A stretch of DNA of 64,000 nucleotides from Camellia lanceoleosa (taxonomy: Eukaryota; Streptophyta; Magnoliopsida; Ericales; Theaceae), in assembly GCA_025200525.1 (NCBI GenBank), contig CM045762.1, positions 121,646,979-121,710,978 of the forward strand, in the 5' to 3' direction. The stretch's first letter is position 1; each line of letters starts with the position of its first letter. A program made the translations under genes and the position numbers. This document shows positions 10,949 through 22,319 of the stretch, in pieces. The notes beneath the pieces were generated by a model. The model worked only from the letters and a program-made list of their open reading frames with translations, searched no databases and was not told the DNA's origin.

Positions 10949-11455
10949 GTTTCCAATTGGTTCATCAACACAAGGATGAGACTTTGAAAGCCCAATGTGG
11001 AAGAAATACACATGCTCGAAACACGGCAAGGTCAAAAAGCTTTGCAAATGGTGGAATAACAAAATACCGATGGGCCAAATGATCATTTGTCTACAGCTGC
11101 CTCACTTGCTTCTGAAAATCAATCCACATCCACTAAGCAGGCCCAAGACCTTCCGTCTAAACACACTAGAAATGAATTTCCCAATATATACATGAGGACT
11201 GAAGAGCTGGTGAATTTATCTTATGAAAATTTGTCACGTCATCAACAAATTAGCGTTGGTGCAAACATTGCAACACTAGGACTCCATCAGAATAATGGGA
11301 TTGGTTTATCGAAGCACTTTCCAATTAGCGCAGCTCATCGTTTCGGTCTTGAAGCGAACACCGAGGGATATATAATAGGTAGTTTTGAAGCACAGAATCG
11401 GCAATTTGGAAGAGATACGATTGGTGGGCAACTTTTGCATGATTTTGTTGGCTGA
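10949..11455 (+). pseudogene. BEL1-like last exon fragment (homeodomain helix 3 to C-terminus)
   Basis: It follows an AG acceptor at 10947-10948 and continues the homeodomain with VSNWFINTRMRL, then a TGA at 10985 where the family has Trp, then KPNVEEIHMLETRQ. A second in-frame stop (TAA) is at 11057. The rest is open to the stop after 11452 and keeps the BEL1 C-terminal features: a ZIBEL-like [10 protein letters not shown] segment and the terminal [10 protein letters not shown]. The full C-terminus suggests capture of the real 3' end of a gene. The two stops make it non-functional. A parent gene probably exists elsewhere in the genome. Confidence 0.85.
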
Positions 11456-11701
11456 ATGATATATATTGAGAAAGATCTCTATTGGATGTGTGCTTTTTAT
11501 CGACTGCCCAAACCAAGAGAACCCATTAGGTCTGTATATGAATAGTAATCATCGATTTGAGCGGCGTAAGAGGACCATAGAGATTTCAATAATGGCAAGG
11601 ATTCGTGTCAGGAAGTCGCGTTTGGTGGAGAAGTGTTAGGAGGGCTGGTGTCGACATTGCTGAATCGAAACGATTCGTCTGTGAGCTGGAGAAGTGTTAG
11701 G

Positions 11702-11892
11702 AGGGTTAGTTTGTATCTTCCTTTTGAAATTTGGGGCCAAAATGTATTTTTTTTTTAATGTTTTCCATTTCAAATGTGACGACAAGGACAAAATTGATAG
11801 TAATTTAAATAGTATGGGGATACGCGTAAAAATAAAAGTAGTGGATCATTGAAAATCGTGTAAAAGTATAGAGGTAAAAATGAAATAATTTC
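11702..11892 (-). repeat. Pack-MULE right terminal inverted repeat
   Basis: Reverse complement partner of 9960-10150, ending at C 11892 immediately before the TTATTTATA duplication. Just inside, a 'gagaagtgttaggagggttag/ctgg' phrase is repeated at about 11621 and 11687. Confidence 0.88.
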
Positions 11893-11901
11893 TTATTTAT
11901 A

Positions 11902-12516
11902 GCCTTCTTCTGATGCCATCGAAATTGTAACGTCCCAAAATAATTACAATAAAATCATCGAATGACAAATATTAAATAATAACAGATGTCTGAATATAAT
12001 GTTCTCCCATTCATAAGGTTTCATGTCTTTACAAAAGTGTAACACATGCAGTAATATATTCATAAGTCCTAACCCTGAATCTATAACATGTGTCATAGTA
12101 AAAGATATGAAATAAGAGTTAGACAGATATAGTAATGCTCTATTGGCTACAACTTTCCAAGGCGGTGCTTGGTTACAACAAAAGTGAGTTTAAACTCAAT
12201 ACAAATAAAGCCCTATGTTTGTACAAAATAAATACAACAATAACAAAAATAAAAGCTCTTGGCTCCAAGTACTCCCAAGTTATTACCTTGGTAGAGGTAT
12301 ATTATCAGTACCTGAAAATGGTTTTTCACATAGGGTGAGCCAAAACCCAGTAAAGATACTCTAACACAGTGTGTGAATCTTAACAGAGTTATAAGGTGAA
12401 TGCATATGCAATGCTCATGCTAAAAACATCTTTTTATATCTCATTCTAAAAACTATTTAATGCTAGGTTATATCACAATTCATGAATCACTTCTTTATAA
12501 TTGAAAACAGGGCAAT
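11902..12516. other. AT-rich DNA, possible remnant of an unrelated LTR
   Basis: No coding sequence. A block starting TGTAACGTCCCAAAATAATT at 11926 resembles the start of some gypsy LTRs, but no partner copy exists in the window, so this is only a suggestion. The Tat LTR L1 is inserted at 12516/12517. Confidence 0.3.
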
Positions 12517-13520
12517 TGTAGACACCCCATTTTTGACCGACCTTAAGATTCAGACGTCGCCGATTGAGCGCTCGGTGATGTTGCATACTGTGCTCGTTCA
12601 GAAGTCTCGAGTCGCCAGGCGCCTCGCCTCCGGCTCAACCTTCTTCTGTGCCTTGTCTCGGTTTGCGAACCATACTCGGTTTTCTCTGTTTTCTTTCCTG
12701 AGGGGAGGGAGTGGTCCTGTAGACTATCTCTCAGTGGCCGTGGGCTACGTTTCGTGCCCGTAGGCCATTTTGCCCATTTCGAGTCTTGCCGGTTGCTGGA
12801 CCGTCGTGCCGTGTGCCTCGGTTCGGGACCACCCAACCATCTCCGATTTCTCCGGTTCTGGCAAGTGCCTGCTTTTATCACACCGAGGGACACTGGTAGT
12901 CGAGATACTTAGTGGCGAACACCACTTTCGGTGCTCAGGCCCATTTTCGGCCCCGAATCATGCGGTTTGGGCCCCGAGCATTCATTTTACATTAGTTTTT
13001 GTTCAATTTTGGCAAGTACTGCTTTCAATACTAGGAAGATCATCGGGGGCGAGGCCAGCAATTATCTCGAAAAACCGGTTTCGCTCTTCCCGCTCGTTTT
13101 TCTCGCTTAAGCTAATGTTGAACACCCTAGGGGTATTTTCTTCGAGGGACTACATATCTGTGATAAGGGACATGGGAGGACCCTAAAAAGTGGTGGTCGG
13201 CCAAGATTTGTGATTTTCATTTTTGAGCCTCTCCTTCAAGTTCTATGTTGTGACTCCTGTTTCTGAGTTGTCAAATTCCAACCTTGGGGCCTTGTTCTAC
13301 ACACCTAGGAGGACCCTAAACAGTGGTGGTCGGGCAGAAATTTTTTGTTCCATTTTTTGGCCATGGCCGGCGACGAGGAGTGGTGGCCACCTTCAAGAAA
13401 GTTACCCGGCCTACCATTTTCACCTTTTTTACTTGTCCAAATGCTTGAATATCTCACCTCCGGATATTTTGGGAGGGAAAGCTTGGATGCATTTCCCTCC
13501 CCTTTTACACCCTTTCTTGC

Positions 13521-13530
13521 CTATTTAAGG
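13521..13530 (+). promoter_or_regulatory. LTR TATA box (L1)
   Basis: CTATTTAAGG lies 1 kb into the LTR in the conserved context CCTTTCTTGCCTATTTAAGGGGC, and about 30 bp downstream is CTTCCCTAGGG, a plausible transcription start. The same site occurs at 38437-38446 (L2) and 61219-61228 (L3). It would drive the sense genomic RNA. Confidence 0.6.
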
Positions 13531-13761
13531 GGCTGGACAGCTCCTTCCCTAGGGTTAGAAAATCTTCTCTCAAGACTTCATCTCCCAAAACCTCCATTTT
13601 CATCTTCAAAAGCTCAAAAAACCTTCAAGGTTCTAGCCCCTTCCTTCATCAACCCTAAGCCTCACCATCACCACCTCCATTCCAGCAGCAAATAAGTGAT
13701 TTTCAAAGGCTAAGGACCAGCAAATTCAAGCCAAGAAGCATCAAAAGACTTGTCTTCAAGG

Positions 13762-13767
13762 GTAAGT
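13762..13767 (+). promoter_or_regulatory. Candidate 5' splice site in LTR
   Basis: The context CAAGG|GTAAGT lies about 200 bp after the presumed transcription start. L3 keeps GGTAAGT (GT at 61460) but L2 has GATAAGT. A strong matching acceptor precedes gag (19357-19358 in A, 43051-43052 in B). Splicing between them would remove most of the LTR and leader. Confidence 0.4.
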
Positions 13768-13862
13768 TTTCATTTCCCTTTTTCTAGCATTTTTTTGCTT
13801 CACTTTTTTACCTTACTTGCTCTCTGTTTTGGGCTCTGAACCCTACTGGTTTTAGGCTTATT

Positions 13863-14215
13863 TTGAGCCCCTCTACCACTTTGTAGAAGGGCTCAACTCT
13901 GTTTGGTGTCTCCATGACACACCTCTTTCAATATCACTCTTTATGCCATTATTTTGCATGCTTTATTTGACTTATGAGTGATCTGATTTCGAGCCTGTTA
14001 TAAACTGTGAGTGGGCCTATTTTGAGCCCCTCTTCAACATTGAAGAAGGGCTCAACCATGTTTGGCCTCTCTATCATGCACTTTCTTTGTAATCCTCCAT
14101 ATTTTCCGTAAAATTGCATGATTTATTGGGCCTATTTGTAATCTGATTTGGAGCATCTTATGAACTAATATTATGCTTATTTTGAGCCCCTCTTCAACAT
14201 TGAAGAAGGGTTCAA
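13863..14215 (+). repeat. Three spaced hairpins in the LTR (GAGCCC...GGGCTC series)
   Basis: 34-bp inverted repeats at 13863-13896, 14022-14055 and 14182-14215. In the second, arms TTGAGCCC and GGGCTCAA flank CTCTTCAA and TTGAAGAA, giving a nearly perfect stem. Spacing is about 160 bp. All three lie downstream of the TATA box and so are in the RNA. L2 and L3 carry the same set (L2 near 38779-39131, L3 near 61560-61911). Confidence 0.8.
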
Positions 14216-15025
14216 CCTGGTTTTCATGCTCTACATGCCACTTTCTTTGAATTCATGTTCTACTCCTATTTGGCATGCCCCTTTGAACTTATTTGGCTTC
14301 TGTTTTGAGTCTTCATCAGGCCTAAAAAGAGCCTTGTTTTGGCCTTATCATTATGTTTTGTTAAGGGTCTTAGGCCATTTGATGCATGCTTTTAGTACTT
14401 CATGTTGTACTCCCTATTTGGTTCATTAAATTGCATGCTTTGTTAGGCTTGCTTAGATCCTGTATTCAGCCTTCATCAGGCTTAGAAAGTGTCTTATTTT
14501 GGCCCATTCTTCATATTTTGTCAAGGGTCCAAAGTTTTTTGGTGTATGCTTATGGTACCTCATGTTATAGCCTTCGTTGGCTCATTATTTCGCATGCTTT
14601 GTTTATCATATCTACACACTGAATTGGGGGATGTCATCTCTTGTAAATATGCATATTTTTGGTCCCTCTTTAATGTTGTAGAACTGTTTTTTTTGGTTTG
14701 AGCATTGTATATACTACTTGCTTTGTAATTCCCTCTTTTCCCCATTTTGCATGCTAATTTTGCCATACTTGTGGTTGTTGTTTGGCCTTGATTTATGCTA
14801 AGAAAATTCTAGTTTAGGGGCTGCCTTGCTACTGTTTTACATGTTATGTCCATATTGTGCATGTTTAGTAGGGTCAGAGGTTTAGTGCATAACATTGCAT
14901 TTTGCATCGGGTAATTTTGTCATAATTCGGGGCTATTTATGCATCATTTTAGCTGCTGAAATTTGCATTTTTCATATGCCATATGCCACGCCTCATTTGC
15001 ATGCCATTTTTGTGCCTTAGGGCCA

Positions 15026-15742
15026 TGCCTTGGTTTATGCGTGCTGTGCACGCATTTTGAGGCAATTTCATTTTCATCTCACGGCATCTTATGTGAGTGC
15101 GGCTGAGGTCCTCTCATATTAGTGTAAGCCCAATTTGCCATTTTCATGCTTCTATGCCATTGCCTCGATTTGCGTGCCCGTGTGCACGCATTTCGAGGCA
15201 ACTCTTTTTTATCCGCCAGACTCTTATGTGAGTGTGGCTGAGGCTCACTCATGTTAGTGTAAGTCCATTTTGCATTCCATATCTCATTTTAGCATCATTG
15301 CATCGAGTATGCCACTGCCTCAGTTTGTGTGCCCGTGTGCACGCATTTCGAGGCACTCCATTTTCATCTCTCGGCATCTTATGTGAGTGTGGCTGAGGCC
15401 CTCTCATGTTAGTGTAAGCCCAATTTGCATTTTCATGCCTATATGTCATTGCCTCGGTTTGCGTGCCCGTGTGCACGCATTTCGAGGCACTTCATTTCTC
15501 ATCTCTCGGCTTCTTACGTGAGTGTGGCTGAGGCTCTCTCATGTTAGTATAAGTCCAATTCGCATCCTGTATGCCATTTTAGTTCCATTGCATTCCGTAT
15601 GCCATTTTCTCGGTTTGCGTGCCCGTGGGCACGCATTTCGAGGCATTTCATTTTAGTCTCATTGTATATCATATTTCATGTCATTTCATGCTTTTATGTC
15701 ATCACCTCGATTTGCGTGCCCGCGTGCACGCATTTCGAGGTA
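15026..15742 (+). repeat. Six ~40-bp palindromes in the LTR (CCTCG...CGAGG series)
   Basis: Near-palindromes at 15026-15064, 15161-15200, 15316-15355, 15450-15489, 15606-15645 and 15703-15742. Outer arms are TGCCTCG and CGAGGCA, inner arms TTGCGTGC and GTGCACGCA. Between them is a conserved phrase GTGAGTGTGGCTGAGGC, so each forms part of a ~135-155-bp tandem unit. L2 (about 39958-40650) and L3 (about 62738-63441) have the same series. The element also appears GC-richer here than around it. Confidence 0.82.
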
Positions 15743-17428
15743 ACTCATTCCCATAACATTGTGTATGTTAGGATTGCATATTAGCTACATTTCATGCATA
15801 CCATGCATATTGCATTGTGTTCGGGATAGGAGTTAGCCCGGGCACGGGAAACGAGGTGCGTTCCGTACTCTAAGTGACGGAACGGGTCTCAATTCCCAAG
15901 TCACCGACACTCCGGATCATTCATGATGGAGTTAGGTTTTGTTGTAACATTCATGTGCATTCATCCCATATTGAGTTGTGCAAATCGGCTCCTCGGCCAT
16001 CATGCATCGGCATGCGTGATTGGTGGCACGAGGATCGAGGCATGCATATATTTCTGAAATACATTGCTATGCCCTTTTCCTGCTCTCTGTTGCAGCAAAA
16101 TCAAGGATCAGCAACTTTTCGGAGTCTGACATGCATTTCGAGAAAATTGCAAACAAAGGCTAATTGGGGCATCCCAGTGGATTTCCGTGCGAAGGTAGCT
16201 CAGCATACACTATTCATCAGAAGCAAGGCACCCCTTGGCTTGCATGCCAGTTTACAGTCTTTCTTTATTTAATTTGTCAATTAATTAGAAATTTGTATAT
16301 TTATTCGGACTGTATTATTCTTTCATTTTCGGACTGTATTATTTATTCGGACCCTCTGAGGGCAAAATTGTAATAAGTGTGCGTGAGTGTGATGTATGTC
16401 TTCCAACCCCACGTCTTTCTCCCTTTTATTTACCTGCTTACGATGGTTAGATATAGGGCATATTTCAATTAGCATACAGTATGACAGCATGTTTGCATCA
16501 TTCATCTGTTTTGCACGCAAGCTTGGCGCATCATACTAAGCGCATTTGTATTTCAATTCCAAAAATGAATACATGTTAATCGTAGCATTTCATATACCAT
16601 GTTTAGAATAGCCGAACTGCTATAGTTGCATTTTGCATGTGTTGCATTAGGCATTTCAAAGATATTTAGGATTCATGCATGATTTCTAATCATTTTCCTG
16701 TTTTGGCTTGGAGTACTCGGTGAGTTTTATGCTTTAGCATCCTTGCATGCGTGTGAGTGTTACCATGAATAGCATGCTTACCATGAGGCTATATGCTTAT
16801 ATGATATAACTGCCTTGAATGCCTGTGGGTGGAGGTTGAGTTATCTGAATTGGAATAATTCATCAAATGCTTGTTTTAAGCCCACTAGATAGTGGCAAAA
16901 TCATGTTTTCTAAGCCCACCCGAGGGTGGCAAATCCGCGTCTTAGCCTACTTGCGGGTAGCACCATCAAACCATTTTCAAACAAACAAGCATGAAATGTT
17001 TTGTTCCAATTCAGGCGATTCAGTCTATACTTGTATGCTGTGCGCATCACATAGTAACCTAGGCTAATAACCGGAATAAGAACGCACAAAGTTTTCAAAA
17101 ACAGATATCATGGTTAGTAGAGGCCGGTCTTTGACCGGGCGAGCGGGGGTGCTCACGATGTGACCTTCCCCAATCGTACCCAAGTTCCCGAGCCAACTTT
17201 GGTGATGACGGACACGTGGCCTTTGGCACCGAGTTAGGGTTTCCTAAATTTCCCATTTTAAAAATATTTAGGTGGCGACTGTGTTATCCGGCAAAGATCC
17301 ATGTTTGGCACTTCTTTCAAAAATTTTTTCTTCAAAACGATTTGCGATTTGGACTCTTTGGTTCAAGATTTGGAACCGCGACAAAATCGAGTCCGAATCA
17401 GAAGCGAGGTCCTCAAGGGCTTGTTACT

Positions 17429-17997
17429 GTGATGAATACACATCGAGAATCTCTAGGATGTGTTTACAAGTAGGCTACAAGTACTATCAATTGTCATTTT
17501 ACCAAGATACCTCAAGGCTCGGACCTATCTCAAGGTGGGTTTTTGGACTTTCACTAAGGACACACAAGCCAACATTATACTACAACTACACTCTTACCCA
17601 GATTTACCAAGATATTCACCATTTTTTCTTCAAAACAATAACCATTTTCAATGTGTTAAATATGTTATAATGCTCAATGCAATAGATGAGAAATTAGTTT
17701 CAATTCACCTAATTCTCATTCAATTTCTACAACAATCATAACTATCCTCACCGATGACCCAAAATAAATATCTCTATACGATAATTAATTTTCAACACGA
17801 TATACTTTCCAACATTTTCAAATATGAGTGATAATTCATATCCAACTCCACCATTATCATCATCATCATCATTCTAATTTCATAATACCAACATTAATTT
17901 TAATTTCTCTTTACAAAACCAAATATTCACATTTTCAGGCAGAACCCCATTTTCTTTACAAAACAATTTCAAAGTTAAAAATACATTGTTTTACCAA
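17429..17997. other. AT-rich DNA between L1 and a truncated LTR
   Basis: No gene. It contains a (ATC)n tract near 17855-17872. It does not match the sequence downstream of L2, so it is not part of the Tat element. It may be the other half of whatever repeat L1 inserted into (see 11902-12516), but I cannot show it. Confidence 0.45.
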
Positions 17998-18751
17998 TGT
18001 AGACACCCTATTTTGACCGATTTTAAGACTTAGACGCCATCGTTTGAGCTTCGATGATTGTGAATGTTTGTGTTCGTTCGAGTTTTTTTCAGAGTTTTCT
18101 GCCGAAAGTGCCTTGCCTCCGGGCCTCTGAACTCTTTATGTTTCGGCTCGATTTGTGGACCAGGCCTTGTTGACCTTGCCTAGAGGGAGAGAGAGGTTCG
18201 TAGACCACTTTTTGTGGTCGTAGACCACTTTTCCCTCCGGTAGGCCAGTTTTTGGAGCCTTTGGCCGAGCGCCTTGTCTTGTTTCCCTTTCGGTTTGGTT
18301 TTGAACCAAACCTTGTTTTCTCTTCCCTGGAGGGGCAGAGAGAGACCACTTTTTCTTCTTGGAGACAAGTTTCCGATTTTCGAAGCCTTCGGTCGCGCGC
18401 CTTGTCTCAGGACCGCTTAACGTTCTCCTCTTGACTTGGTTTTCGAACCATGTCTTGTTGCCTTTGCCTAGAGGGACACTGAGGTCTTGGAGACCACTTT
18501 TTGTGGTCGTAGACCACTTTTCCCTTGTGGTCCACTTTTGGTGCCCATAGACTAGTTTTTTAGGCTTCCAGCTGCGTGCCTTGTCCCCCGGACTTTCGTC
18601 TTTCATTCTTTTTGGTTTGTTTTTGGTACAAATCTTGTTTTCCTTGCTTGGAGGGTGGAATAAGGGTTGGAGACCAGTTTCTCTCCCTGAAAACCACTTT
18701 TCTTCCCTGCCAGCCAGTTTTTTGGTCGGCCATTTGGTCTTGGTGGTCTTT
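17998..18751 (+). repeat. Truncated LTR of a different Tat-like family
   Basis: It starts TGTAGACACCCTATTTTGACC, like the Tat LTRs, but then diverges completely. It holds about four degenerate ~150-bp subrepeats with the phrases TGCCTTGTC, GGTTTGGTTTTGAACCA and GAGACCACTTTT (near 18110, 18265, 18410 and 18575). It ends abruptly at 18751, where sequence matching the leader of element B (from 42452) begins. A 241-codon minus-strand open frame across it follows the subrepeats and shows no domain. Confidence 0.65.
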
Positions 18752-19595
18752 AACACCGTGTTTGCCATATGCCATTCCCGAACGATTTGCCGGAGGCTTG
18801 TCTTGTCAAGGCATGTCCATAAGGCTGATCGGCTCTGGGCTCTGACAGCATGGGAACACAAACCCCGGTTTTACCGAGCACCCTTTTTGACCATTCGACC
18901 TAGTGCATATTCGGATCTATAGTGACCATTCCAAGCTAGGACAGGTTGCTTACCCGTTTATAGGTTGTTTGAAGCCGCTGTGTGCATAGTGAAACCCTAG
19001 TTCCTGACAAAATAGGACAGGGAAACCCTACCCCAACATAGGGGTGTTTTGGCTCTCACTTATCTGCTATGTGCTTGTTAGAGTGCGTCTCTACAGGGAA
19101 TGCATGTATCAATTGAGTTTGGCCAGTTCGCAGCATCAACAAGATTCTCGAGAATCGGTTGTCGGCGGATATCCGATTCGATTTTTGGGGAACAAAGGAT
19201 ACGTAAATGATGACTAGTGGTTGAGGATGTGTATTTCCAAATTTTATCAAAGCTGCGTGTTGTATGCTCATTTGTGTGTTGTGTGTATTTAATTTAAGTT
19301 GTTATCGCCTGCTTTTACGGTCATTTATTTCCTTTTCGCTTTATTTATCTTTTGCTAGGGCGCTTTGTAGCACGATTATACGAACCGTCGATACTCCCCA
19401 AGCACTTTGGACACGAGGTCGCCGACTCAACCGATCCGAGGATCTAGTTGACGACATCCTGTTCCACTCTACCCCTCACCGTAAGAAAGCCGAGAAGGCG
19501 CAGTGGTGTCGAAGGGTTATCGACAGGGTCGCTGACAAGAAACAATCGGGTTGAGATTTACGTTCCGCCATAGAGGTACATCTACCACCATTCGG
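18752..19595 (+). other. Leader of element A with candidate splice acceptor
   Basis: Matches 42452-43311. No long conserved frame is visible. At 19335-19358 a pyrimidine-rich run ends TTTTGCTAG|GGC, a strong 3' splice site, conserved in B (43051-43052). A frame from about 19359 (VDTPQALWTRG) is open over the next ~190 bp and conserved in B, so translation may start earlier than the gag ATG given here. Confidence 0.5.
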
Positions 19596-22089
19596 ATGGA
19601 ACAACAGAATCGACAATGGAGGCGATGATGCGCCAGATGAATGAGAGCATGAAACAAATGCAAGATGATGCCATCCGCCAAGTAGAATTTTCCCAAACAA
19701 AGAAGGTCATGGCCCAGCGATCTGAGTTGATCACTGACATAACAAAGAATCGCCGACCGCTTCACACCAGGTCCCTCCTCCACTAGGGGCGCATCAGGTT
19801 CCTCCTCCGCCAGGGGCTTCACTACCTGAACAGATACCTGCTGGCCAGAATGCCCCTCCAAATCCTCAGAATATCCAGAACACCCAGAACACCCTCCCGA
19901 ATCCACAGAACGCTCCGCCAAACTTCCAAAACACTCAAGAGGACATGAGTCTTCCAACGGGGCTGGCTCCGCCCCCGCTTCTGCCGCAATTGTCCAAAAA
20001 TATTACACCCAATCACCCGGACTCTCCATTTGAGTTCGAGGTAGACCAGACAGCTTTGAAATTGAGCAAATTGGAAAAGCTCTTCAAGAAATCACAGGGG
20101 GTGAAGGCCATCCCAGACATTGAAGACGGCTACACTGACGTGGCCGTGACATTACCGGACAGATTTAAGATGCCCCAGATCGATCGTTTGGATGGATCCG
20201 GGGACCCCATGGTTCATCTACAGCTGTTTTCAGACATCTTGCGGCCAATGGGCCTAACCAGACTACAGAAACTCTCACTGTTCGGCCGAACCCTGTCAGG
20301 AGTGGCCGCCAACTGGTATGCAAAGTTAGATAATGATGTCAAGAGGAACTGGGATGAGATGGCTGAGGCCTTCGTCGCACAATATTCATATAATACTCAG
20401 ATCGAGATTACAACACGTGATCTCGAGACAACAAGGCAGGAACAGAAAGAGACCTTCTCTGATTTTGTCACTCGGTGGAGAGCAAAGGCATCGATGATGA
20501 CCTTGAGGCCAACTGATAAAGATCAAATTCGGATGATTGTGCGCAATCTCCAACCGAGGCTTATGCAGAAAATGATTGTAGTTCCCTTCCCCACCTTCGC
20601 AGACTTACACGATATGGGGGTGCAAATTGAGGATGCCATGAAGCAAGGGTTGATTGACCAGGATCGGGAGCAGCCCCGAAGAACATTCAATCGTAATAAC
20701 AATGCGGGCCCGAGCGGCTCTACCAATGCAAGAACTTCAGAGGTCGGAATGGTCACCACCAATCCCCCTCCCCAACCAAGGCCCGCAGCGGCCACACCTT
20801 TTTCTGATGCATCTGGGAGCAGTAACCAAGCTTCAAGATACCAATCCAGGGGTCAACGAACCTTCTCTCCACTACATATGCCTTTGTCCAAAGTCCTCGG
20901 GGTTCTAGTCAGAAAGGGGCATCTGAAACCCTTGGAACCGAGGCCCCCTCCAAATCCACTCCCCCCTTCCCACAACCCAGCCAAATATTGCAAATACCAC
21001 CAAGAAGATGGTCATGATACGACCAATGTTATAGTCGCGTCATGAGATTCAAGATCTCATTGACAAAAATATCATTCTACCTCCCGGCGACTAACGTCAC
21101 AACTAACCCACTCCCAAAGACATAACCAAGATCCACCCAAAAGAATCAATCTCATCCAACGGGGCGTGTCTTACCCTAGTATCTACATTACTCCTCCCAC
21201 CTACCCAAGCCAAAGGTGATCCTTCCCGATAGCATTGACTTGTGCATGATGGACACCCACAACCCAACTCGAGCCAAAGGTGGTGACCACCGAAAATGGA
21301 ACGGGCAAAGCCCGAGGAGAGCAAACTGTTGAGTCTGGGTGGAGGAATCGAGAATTTAGCCGGAGCTTATGATCCGAGTGGATATATCTTGTCAATGAGC
21401 CAGCCTAAGCCGAGTGTGGGGCCGCCGGAAGAGGCTGAATTGTGTATGATCCGGGGGGACAAACTTGAATCAGTGGGGGATGATCTGACAACGATGGAAG
21501 AAGACTTCGCCAACCTCCAGTTTTTCAACGACCAAGAATCAGGGGATGCATCAATCAACTGGTTCGAATACGAGAGTCGCCAGGTCGTCGGTGGTTGGAT
21601 GATCAGCCAGATATTGTACCATTTGTGGCCGGAAGGGCCGAGGGTCAGATTGAATTGCCGGAAAGCGCTGGTACGAAGAATTTTGCTCAGGAGCAAGACA
21701 CTTTGAAAACAAAACAATTAACGCTGGAGGAACAAGAAAAGAAATGGGATTCTGAGAGGATTCGAAAAGCAAAGAACCATGAGGAAGTTGAAAGTGCTGT
21801 AAACACGAAAACTGAACATGCTGTGAGCATGTGGGAGGAAAATGCTGAGAGCGCAAACAAGCCCGAACCAGACAGGTGTCTGTTAGATGCTAATGGGATG
21901 TGGTGGGAAGATGACGACTTGTATCTCGCCCACACGCATTTGTTAGGTGTGGCCAACCAGACAAAGACTGTACCTCAAGAGGTAGATCATATGACTAGAA
22001 GTGGGCGGTATTTCAAGCCTCCACACCTTGATCAACCTGAGGCATCTGGGAAAGATAAAGAAGCGGAGAAACAGAGAGAAGCAAGTTGA
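19596..22089 (+). pseudogene. Tat gag, element A (broken)
   Basis: The start follows B's best candidate (ATG then EQQN), but A shifts frame within ten codons. The main open part, 19945-21045, holds the retrotransposon gag capsid domain (FKMPQIDRLDG, ANWYAKLDNDVKRNWDEM, FSDFVTRWRAKASMM). The CX2HX4HX4C finger near 20980-21035 has lost its last residues where B reads HDTDQC. Downstream pieces at 21296-21706 and 21595-22089 are the acidic C-terminal part in shifted frames. Gag forms the virus-like particle in the cytoplasm. Most shifts coincide with CAG/CTG/CCG sites. Confidence 0.82.
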
Positions 22090-22319
22090 AGAAGAGGTCA
22101 GATCAAGCAAAGTTAAAGAAAATACAAGCGCACATCTCCATCCGGGATTGCTTATGGCTTCAAGGGTGCATAGACAGTGTCCTATCTCGCTATGGACAAG
22201 GCCAAACTTTCCATCGAAACTACACCAGAAAGTGGTTGGGTTGGTTTTTCCGGAGGAGGTTCCCCAAAGATTGACCTTTTCGACAAGGAGCCGCTACCGA
22301 GGGCGTGGATCATAACTGC

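Larger units (their letters stand above)
9960..11892. mobile_element. Pack-MULE (Mutator-like) carrying BEL1-like gene fragments
   Basis: The 1,933-bp element is bounded by long terminal inverted repeats. The left end begins GAGATTATTTCATTTTTACC and the right end in reverse complement begins GAAATTATTTCATTTTTACC. The inverted similarity continues for about 190 bp. It is flanked by an exact 9-bp duplication TTATTTATA (9951-9959 and 11893-11901), the Mutator hallmark. There is no MURA transposase. The interior holds exons of a BEL1-like homeodomain gene with an intron still present, so the capture was at DNA level and not through a retrocopy. The stretch 10151-10686 between left repeat and exon is of unknown origin. 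Confidence 0.9.
12517..17428 (+). repeat. Tat-lineage gypsy LTR, copy L1
   Basis: A 4.9-kb LTR starting TGTAGACACCCCATTTTTGACC and ending near GGGCTTGTTAC. It aligns along its length with L2 (37393-42341) and with the visible part of L3 (from 60155). The 5' flank differs from the sequence before L2 and L3, so this is a true outer insertion edge. After its end there is no primer binding site but unrelated DNA, so it is either a solo LTR or the 5' LTR of element A with the junction rearranged. Parts: U3 to about 13550 with a TATA box, then R/U5 with two series of hairpins. Short open frames inside it (such as one with a His-rich run near 13660) are LTR sequence and not genes. Confidence 0.88.

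Noticed and set aside
11926..12516. Complete LTR starting TGTAACGTCCC
   Set aside because: No second copy, no matching end and no target duplication in the window, so it is noted only as a possible remnant.
13345..13695. Open frame with His-rich end in the LTR (also 38201-38629 and 61181-61411)
   Set aside because: It spans the LTR TATA box and transcription start, differs in frame between copies and is best explained as LTR sequence.
12512..17432. Target site duplication around L1
   Set aside because: GCAAT on the left and TGTGA or GTGAT on the right do not match, so no duplication is claimed.
18136..18861. 241-codon minus-strand open frame rich in Lys and Trp
   Set aside because: It runs through ~150-bp LTR subrepeats and across the chimeric junction at 18751; no domain is recognisable.
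20523..20795. Minus-strand frames opposite gag and pol
   Set aside because: They are shadows of the sense coding frame with no independent motif.
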